A DNA stretch of 64,000 nt from Glycomyces sp040645615 (GTDB lineage Bacteria > Actinomycetota > Actinomycetes > Mycobacteriales > Micromonosporaceae): positions 1-64,000 of the forward strand of contig NZ_JBEYYO010000017.1 of assembly GCF_040645615.1 (NCBI RefSeq), read 5' to 3'. A model generated the notes under the pieces. It was not told where the DNA came from. It worked only from the letters and a program-made list of their open reading frames with translations, and made no database searches. Position numbers and translations under genes: made by a program. Within the stretch, counting starts at the first letter, position 1. Every line of letters starts with the position of its first letter. Positions 60,336-64,000 of the stretch are shown in pieces.

Positions 60336-61691
60336 TCACCCGTTCTCTGCGGGGGTGTCCTCTTCGGAGGCGGTGGGCTCCGAGGTCTCGTCGGCAGGCG
60401 GCGCTTCGGCCTCGGCCTGCTGTTTTCTCTTGGCGCGCTGGACGAGGGCCACGATCGCGGCGGCGGCCCCGAGGAGCACGACCAGCGCGGCGGGCACGAT
60501 CCACACGAGCGGATCGACCCCGTCGTCGGTCGCGGCCGTCGCAGTCGCGGGGTTCTCGGTGCTCGGTTCGGCCTCGACGGGCTCCGAACCGAGGTCGGGG
60601 AGCGCGGGGAGGACCGCGTCGGCGGTGAGCGGCACGGCGATCAGGAGCGGGTCCATCGCGTCCCCGGCCTGGTAGTAGCCGCCGAAGACCGGCACGGCCG
60701 CTTCGGTGAGCTGCGTGGGGACCTCCTCGGCCACGAGCAGCCCGTCGCGTTCGGCCAGTTCGGCCTCGAACGAGACGAGGTCGACGCGGGCCCCGTCGAC
60801 CTCGGCCGAGAGCACGCCCTTGCCGCCGGTGGCGGTGATCGCCGGAGCGGTGAGCGTGAGGTCGAGGTCGTTGCCGGTGAACGTGACCGCGCCCTGGTAG
60901 GCCAGTTCGTAGTCGGTCGCGGTGGCGGTGCCGGCGCCTTCGGTGAAGCGGAAGACCGCGCCGCCGTCTGCGGCGCCGTCCGCCACGGTCCACTCGCCTT
61001 CGGCGATGTTCCCCGAGACGTAGTCGCGCCAGGAGGTGCGCACGCCCCAGTCGAGGACCGCCCCGGCGACCTCGTCGGTCTCGGTCTCGGCTTCGGTCGC
61101 CGTCTCCGAGGCGGCCTCGGTCGGCTCGGGAGCCGCGGCCACATCGGCGCTGAAGGACACCGGGTCGAGCGCCTGGCCCGCCTCGTAGTACCCGGCGAAG
61201 GCCGCCGCGCCGTTCGCGGTCAACGTGGCCGAGGCCCCCGAGACCGAGATGGTGCCGCCGCTCTCGCTGAGGGACCCGCCGCTGAGCGAGGCCATGTCGG
61301 TGCGCGAGCCGTTGACGTAGACGTACAGCGTCCCGGAGGAACCCGAGTACTCCACGGACGGGTTCGCGAAGGTCAGGTCCAGTTCGCCGTCATGGCCCCA
61401 GAAGTAGACCCAGCCCTGGTAATCGATGCTCGCCGAGCCGCCCTCGTAGGAACCCGAGGCCGAGTGGAACCGGTACGCGCCGCCGGAGGTGGACGCGCCG
61501 TCGCCGGTCTGGATCTCGCCCTTGGCGATCGGGCCGGTGATGTAGGAGCGGAACGACTCCTTGACACCCCAGTCGAGCCGGCCGCCCGACAGGTCCGCGG
61601 CGCTCGCGGGTGCGGCCCACAGCAGGAGCGAGGCAGCCACGGCCGCGGCCGTGATCAGCGCTCCGGCCATGCGGGCGATGGCGTGGGGCAT
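60336..61691 (-). CDS. HtaA-domain haem-binding membrane protein
   Basis: A 451-residue exported protein with signal peptide (hydrophobic 5-30, ASA cleavage). It carries two HtaA domains (about 32-190, DWGVKESFRSY; and 210-370, DWGVRTSWRDY) and a C-terminal anchor span WIVPAALVVLLGAAAAIVAL followed by a Lys/Arg stop and an acidic tail. It lacks a sortase motif, unlike its neighbour, so it is membrane-anchored rather than wall-linked. GGAGG precedes the ATG by 9 bases. Together the two would relay haem across wall and membrane. Confidence 0.88.
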   Translation of the reverse strand: MPHAIARMAGALITAAAVAASLLLWAAPASAADLSGGRLDWGVKESFRSYITGPIAKGEIQTGDGASTSGGAYRFHSASGSYEGGSASIDYQGWVYFWGHDGELDLTFANPSVEYSGSSGTLYVYVNGSRTDMASLSGGSLSESGGTISVSGASATLTANGAAAFAGYYEAGQALDPVSFSADVAAAPEPTEAASETATEAETETDEVAGAVLDWGVRTSWRDYVSGNIAEGEWTVADGAADGGAVFRFTEGAGTATATDYELAYQGAVTFTGNDLDLTLTAPAITATGGKGVLSAEVDGARVDLVSFEAELAERDGLLVAEEVPTQLTEAAVPVFGGYYQAGDAMDPLLIAVPLTADAVLPALPDLGSEPVEAEPSTENPATATAATDDGVDPLVWIVPAALVVLLGAAAAIVALVQRAKRKQQAEAEAPPADETSEPTASEEDTPAENG

Positions 61692-61720
61692 GGTGGGGGA
61701 CCTCCGTATTCAGGTTCAGT

Positions 61721-61739
61721 GGAGGCAAGGCTAACCTAA
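61721..61739. promoter_or_regulatory. DtxR/IdeR-like iron box
   Basis: Read on the minus strand, TTAGGTTAGCCTTGCCTCC matches the DtxR/IdeR consensus TTAGGTTAGSCTAACCTAA at 15 of 19 bases. It lies 30 bases upstream of the HtaA start, fitting iron-dependent repression of that operon. Confidence 0.68.
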
Positions 61740-61775
61740 CTTGTAGGTCGTAAACAAAGGGGGTGCTAAGAATAG

Positions 61776-61794
61776 TTAGCGAAGCCTAACCTAT
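61776..61794. promoter_or_regulatory. Second DtxR/IdeR-like iron box
   Basis: TTAGCGAAGCCTAACCTAT matches the same 19-base consensus at 15 positions, 34 bases before the hmuT start. With the 61721 box it would repress both divergent transcripts when iron is plentiful. Confidence 0.68.
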
Positions 61795-61827
61795 GCTCGA
61801 CCGGCCATCGAGAATTGGAGAACGCCC

Positions 61828-62811
61828 GTGCGCCCCAGCCGCCCTTCCCTCGCGACCGCCGCCGTCCTCGGCGCGGTGCTCGCGCTGTCCGCCTGCGGCG
61901 GCACCGAACCGGAGGCGGACGCCGTGCCCCCGGCGGTCGACCGCGTCGAGCCCATCGCCGAAGACGTGGCCCCGGTCCTGCCGACCGTGGTCACCGACGC
62001 CACGGGCGCCGAGATCACCATCGACTCCGCGGATGCGATCGTGCCGCTCTCCGGTTCGCTCTCCGAGATCGTGTTCACGCTCGGGCTCGGCGACGCCGTG
62101 GTCGCCCGCGACATCACCGCCACCTTCGAGCAGGCCGCCGACCTGCCGATCGTCAGCCACGGCCACGACATCTCCGCCGAAGGCGTCCTGTCGCTCCAAC
62201 CGGACCTGATCCTCGCCGAGACCAGCTCCGGCCCCCAGACCGCGCTCGACCAGATCAGCGCCGCGGGCGTCCCCATCGTGGTCTTCGAGCCCGCCAAGGG
62301 CATCGACTCGGCCTCCGAGCGCATCGCGGCCGTGGCCGCCGCGCTCGGCGTCGACGACCTCGGCGCCGAACTCATCACCCGCACCGAGGCGAGCATCGCC
62401 GCGGCCACCGAAGGCATCGACCTCTCCGACCCGCCGCGCGTGGCCTTCCTCTACCTGCGCGGATCGGCCTCGGTGTACATGATCGGCGCGAACGACTCGG
62501 GCGCGACCTCGCTCATCGAGGCCGCGGGCGGCATCGACGCCGGGGCCGCCGAGCTCGAAGGCGACTTCATCGAGCTCACTCCCGAAGCGCTCGCGGCCGC
62601 CGCTCCCGACGTGATCCTGGTGATGGACAAGGGACTCGAATCCGTCGGCGGCATCGACGGCCTGCTGGAGATCCCCGGCGTGGCCCAGACCCCCGCGGGC
62701 GAAGCGGGCCGCATCGCGCACCTGCCCGACGGGATCATGCTCAACTACGGCCCCCGCACCGGCGACGTGGTCGCCGACCTCGCGGCCCAGCTCCACGGCG
62801 ACGCGTCGTGA
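61828..62811 (+). CDS. hmuT: Haem ABC transporter substrate-binding lipoprotein
   Basis: A 327-residue class III (TroA-like) binding protein. The lipoprotein signal ends at LSAC (Cys about residue 23). The fold shows the helical linker and motifs SLSEIVFTLGLGDAVVARD and PDLILAETSSGPQTALDQIS, typical of HmuT/HtaA-partner proteins. GTG start with GGAG seven bases upstream. It begins the hmuTUV operon divergent from the HtaA genes. It likely receives haem from HtaA and delivers it to the permease. Confidence 0.9.
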   Translation: MRPSRPSLATAAVLGAVLALSACGGTEPEADAVPPAVDRVEPIAEDVAPVLPTVVTDATGAEITIDSADAIVPLSGSLSEIVFTLGLGDAVVARDITATFEQAADLPIVSHGHDISAEGVLSLQPDLILAETSSGPQTALDQISAAGVPIVVFEPAKGIDSASERIAAVAAALGVDDLGAELITRTEASIAAATEGIDLSDPPRVAFLYLRGSASVYMIGANDSGATSLIEAAGGIDAGAAELEGDFIELTPEALAAAAPDVILVMDKGLESVGGIDGLLEIPGVAQTPAGEAGRIAHLPDGIMLNYGPRTGDVVADLAAQLHGDAS

Positions 62812-63908
62812 CCGCCACGGCCGAACGAGGTGCCGACCTCGCCGAAGAGGCGGCCGAACCCCCGTCCCGCCGCACCCGCGCCTGGGCCGTGCCGACGCTC
62901 CTCGGCCTCGGCTTGACCGCACTCCTGGCCCTCGGCGTGCTGGTCTCGGCCTCCAACGGCGCGTTCGCGATCCCCTTCGGCGACATCGTCTCCTCCATCG
63001 GCCACAGGCTCGGCCTCGGCGGCTCCCCTGTGGAGGGCACCGGCGAGAGCGTCCTGTGGAACATCCGCTTCCCTCGCGTGGTCCTCGGCATCCTCGTCGG
63101 CGGCTGCCTCGCGTGCGCCGGAGCGCTCATGCAGGGCATGTTCGGCAACCCGCTCGCCGAACCCGGCGTCATCGGCGTCAGCTCCGGCGCGGCCGTCGGC
63201 GCGGTCGCGGCCATCGCGTTCGGGTTCACGTTCGCCGGGAACTGGACGATCCCCTTCTGCGCCTTCGTGGCCGGGCTCTTCACCGTCTCGGTCGTGTACG
63301 TCCTGTCCCGCTCGGGCGGGCGCACCGAAGTGGTGACCCTGGTGCTCACCGGCGTGGCCGTCAACGGCCTCGCGGGCGCGCTCATCGGGGTGTCCATCTT
63401 CTACGCCGACAACGACGAGATCACCGCGATCACCTTCTGGCAGATGGGCAGCCTCTCCCAGGCCACCTGGCCCAAGATCCTCGCCGTCCTGCCCCTCGCC
63501 GTCCTCGGCCTCCTGGCCGCGCCCCGCTTCGCCCGCCGCCTGGACCTGCTGTCCCTCGGCGAGCGACCCGCCCGCCACCTCGGGGTCGACGTCGAACGCA
63601 TGCGGTTGCAGCTCATCATCATCGTGGCCCTCCTGACCGGCGCGGCCGTGGCCGTCTCCGGCGTCATCGGGTTCATCGGCCTGGTGGTGCCCCACCTCAT
63701 CCGCATGGCCGCCGGGCCCGGACACCGCACCCTCCTGCCGCTGGCGACCATCGGCGGCGCGGCCGTCATCGTGTGGGCCGACCTCGCCGCCCGCACCATC
63801 GCCGCCCCCGCCGAGATCCCCCTCGGCATCCTCACCGCCCTCGTGGGCAGCCCGTTCTTCTTCTGGCTGCTGCGCCGCACCCGACGCCGCCAAGGAGGAT
63901 GGGCCTGA
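62808..63908 (+). CDS. hmuU: Haem ABC transporter permease (FecCD family)
   Basis: A 366-residue FecCD-type permease with about ten spans. Signatures: NIRFPRVVLGILVGGCLACA, GALMQGMFGNPLAEPGVIGV, SLGERPARHLGVDVERMRLQ and GVIGFIGLVVPHLIRMAAGP, matching HmuU/BtuC. The GTG start overlaps the hmuT stop (GTGA) and the stop overlaps the ATPase start (TGATG). Confidence 0.93.
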   Translation: MTATAERGADLAEEAAEPPSRRTRAWAVPTLLGLGLTALLALGVLVSASNGAFAIPFGDIVSSIGHRLGLGGSPVEGTGESVLWNIRFPRVVLGILVGGCLACAGALMQGMFGNPLAEPGVIGVSSGAAVGAVAAIAFGFTFAGNWTIPFCAFVAGLFTVSVVYVLSRSGGRTEVVTLVLTGVAVNGLAGALIGVSIFYADNDEITAITFWQMGSLSQATWPKILAVLPLAVLGLLAAPRFARRLDLLSLGERPARHLGVDVERMRLQLIIIVALLTGAAVAVSGVIGFIGLVVPHLIRMAAGPGHRTLLPLATIGGAAVIVWADLAARTIAAPAEIPLGILTALVGSPFFFWLLRRTRRRQGGWA

Positions 63909-64000
63909 TGCGCCTGCGACACCGCCGCTCCGGCGACCCCGGCACCACCCCCGCGCTGCCCGCCGCCGTCACCGACCTCCGCGTCGACCTCGGCGGCAGG
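63908..64000 (+). CDS. hmuV: Haem ABC transporter ATPase, 5' part only
   Basis: The first 31 codons of the third hmu gene, cut by the window end. The start ATG overlaps the permease stop, with AGGAGG upstream. VTDLRVDLGGR is the usual first strand of FecE/HmuV ATPases; Walker A would follow outside the window. The assignment rests on operon order and this short segment. Confidence 0.75.
   Translation, partial: MRLRHRRSGDPGTTPALPAAVTDLRVDLGGR

Overview
The window is about 70% GC with dense short-spaced operons, frequent GTG/TTG starts and ATGA/GTGA overlaps. The gene families point to a free-living Actinomycetota of the mycothiol/ergothioneine-using kind: an Rv2466c-type oxidoreductase, EgtA, an AfsR/SARP regulator, a DUF222/HNH (13E12-type) protein and HtaA haem proteins. 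A Glycomyces-like actinomycete would fit, but the genus cannot be proved from this sequence. No rRNA, tRNA, CRISPR array, prophage or classical insertion sequence was seen.

Region 1 (1-8045) is a sulfur block. A minus-strand operon encodes an FMN reductase, a flavin reductase, a sulfonate-type ABC transporter (lipoprotein, permease, ATPase) and a flavin-dependent monooxygenase that runs off the window. It is preceded by a 34-codon cysteine-containing leader peptide. An Rrf2 regulator and a gamma-glutamylcysteine synthetase (EgtA-like) lie next to it. The same palindrome, TCCTA-N9-TAGGA, sits before the leader/operon, before rrf2 and before egtA. I read this as one Rrf2-controlled sulfur/thiol regulon.

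Region 2 (8194-24726) is carbohydrate use: a ROK repressor divergent from an ABC transporter plus GH1 beta-glucosidase operon; an SPFH/GYF protein with a zinc-ribbon membrane partner; a LacI repressor divergent from a GH13 glucosidase plus second ABC transporter operon; then a secreted GH16 beta-glucanase with a ricin-type lectin domain. LacI-type operators with an AGCGCT core precede both the GH13 operon and the GH16 gene.

Region 3 (24833-35459) is mixed: two overlapping glycosyltransferases, UppP, and single genes (GNAT, ATP-grasp, hydrolase, EamA exporter, aminotransferase, NmrA-like, VOC, WYL regulator).

Region 4 (35471-37564) is the most unusual stretch. A DUF222/HNH-endonuclease gene is bracketed by two arms, each made of three tandem 73-76 bp repeats. 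The two arms are in inverted orientation, both reading toward the gene. This looks like a discrete, probably mobile, unit.

Region 5 (37598-54964) holds an AfsR-like regulator divergent from a DHA2 exporter; a MarR repressor divergent from a monothiol (CPFA) Rv2466c-type protein and an MFS carrier; an unusual subtilase; a P-loop kinase that seems to start at ATC, coupled to a class A beta-lactamase-fold protein; a truncated LysR; tandem metallo-hydrolases (one Tat-exported, one cytosolic); and a DesK/DesR-type two-component pair next to an ABC exporter.

Region 6 (55208-64000) holds DinB, sulfotransferase, AlkZ-like and DoxX genes, then an iron/haem locus: two HtaA surface proteins divergent from hmuTUV, with two DtxR/IdeR-like iron boxes between them. 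The last ATPase gene is cut by the window end.
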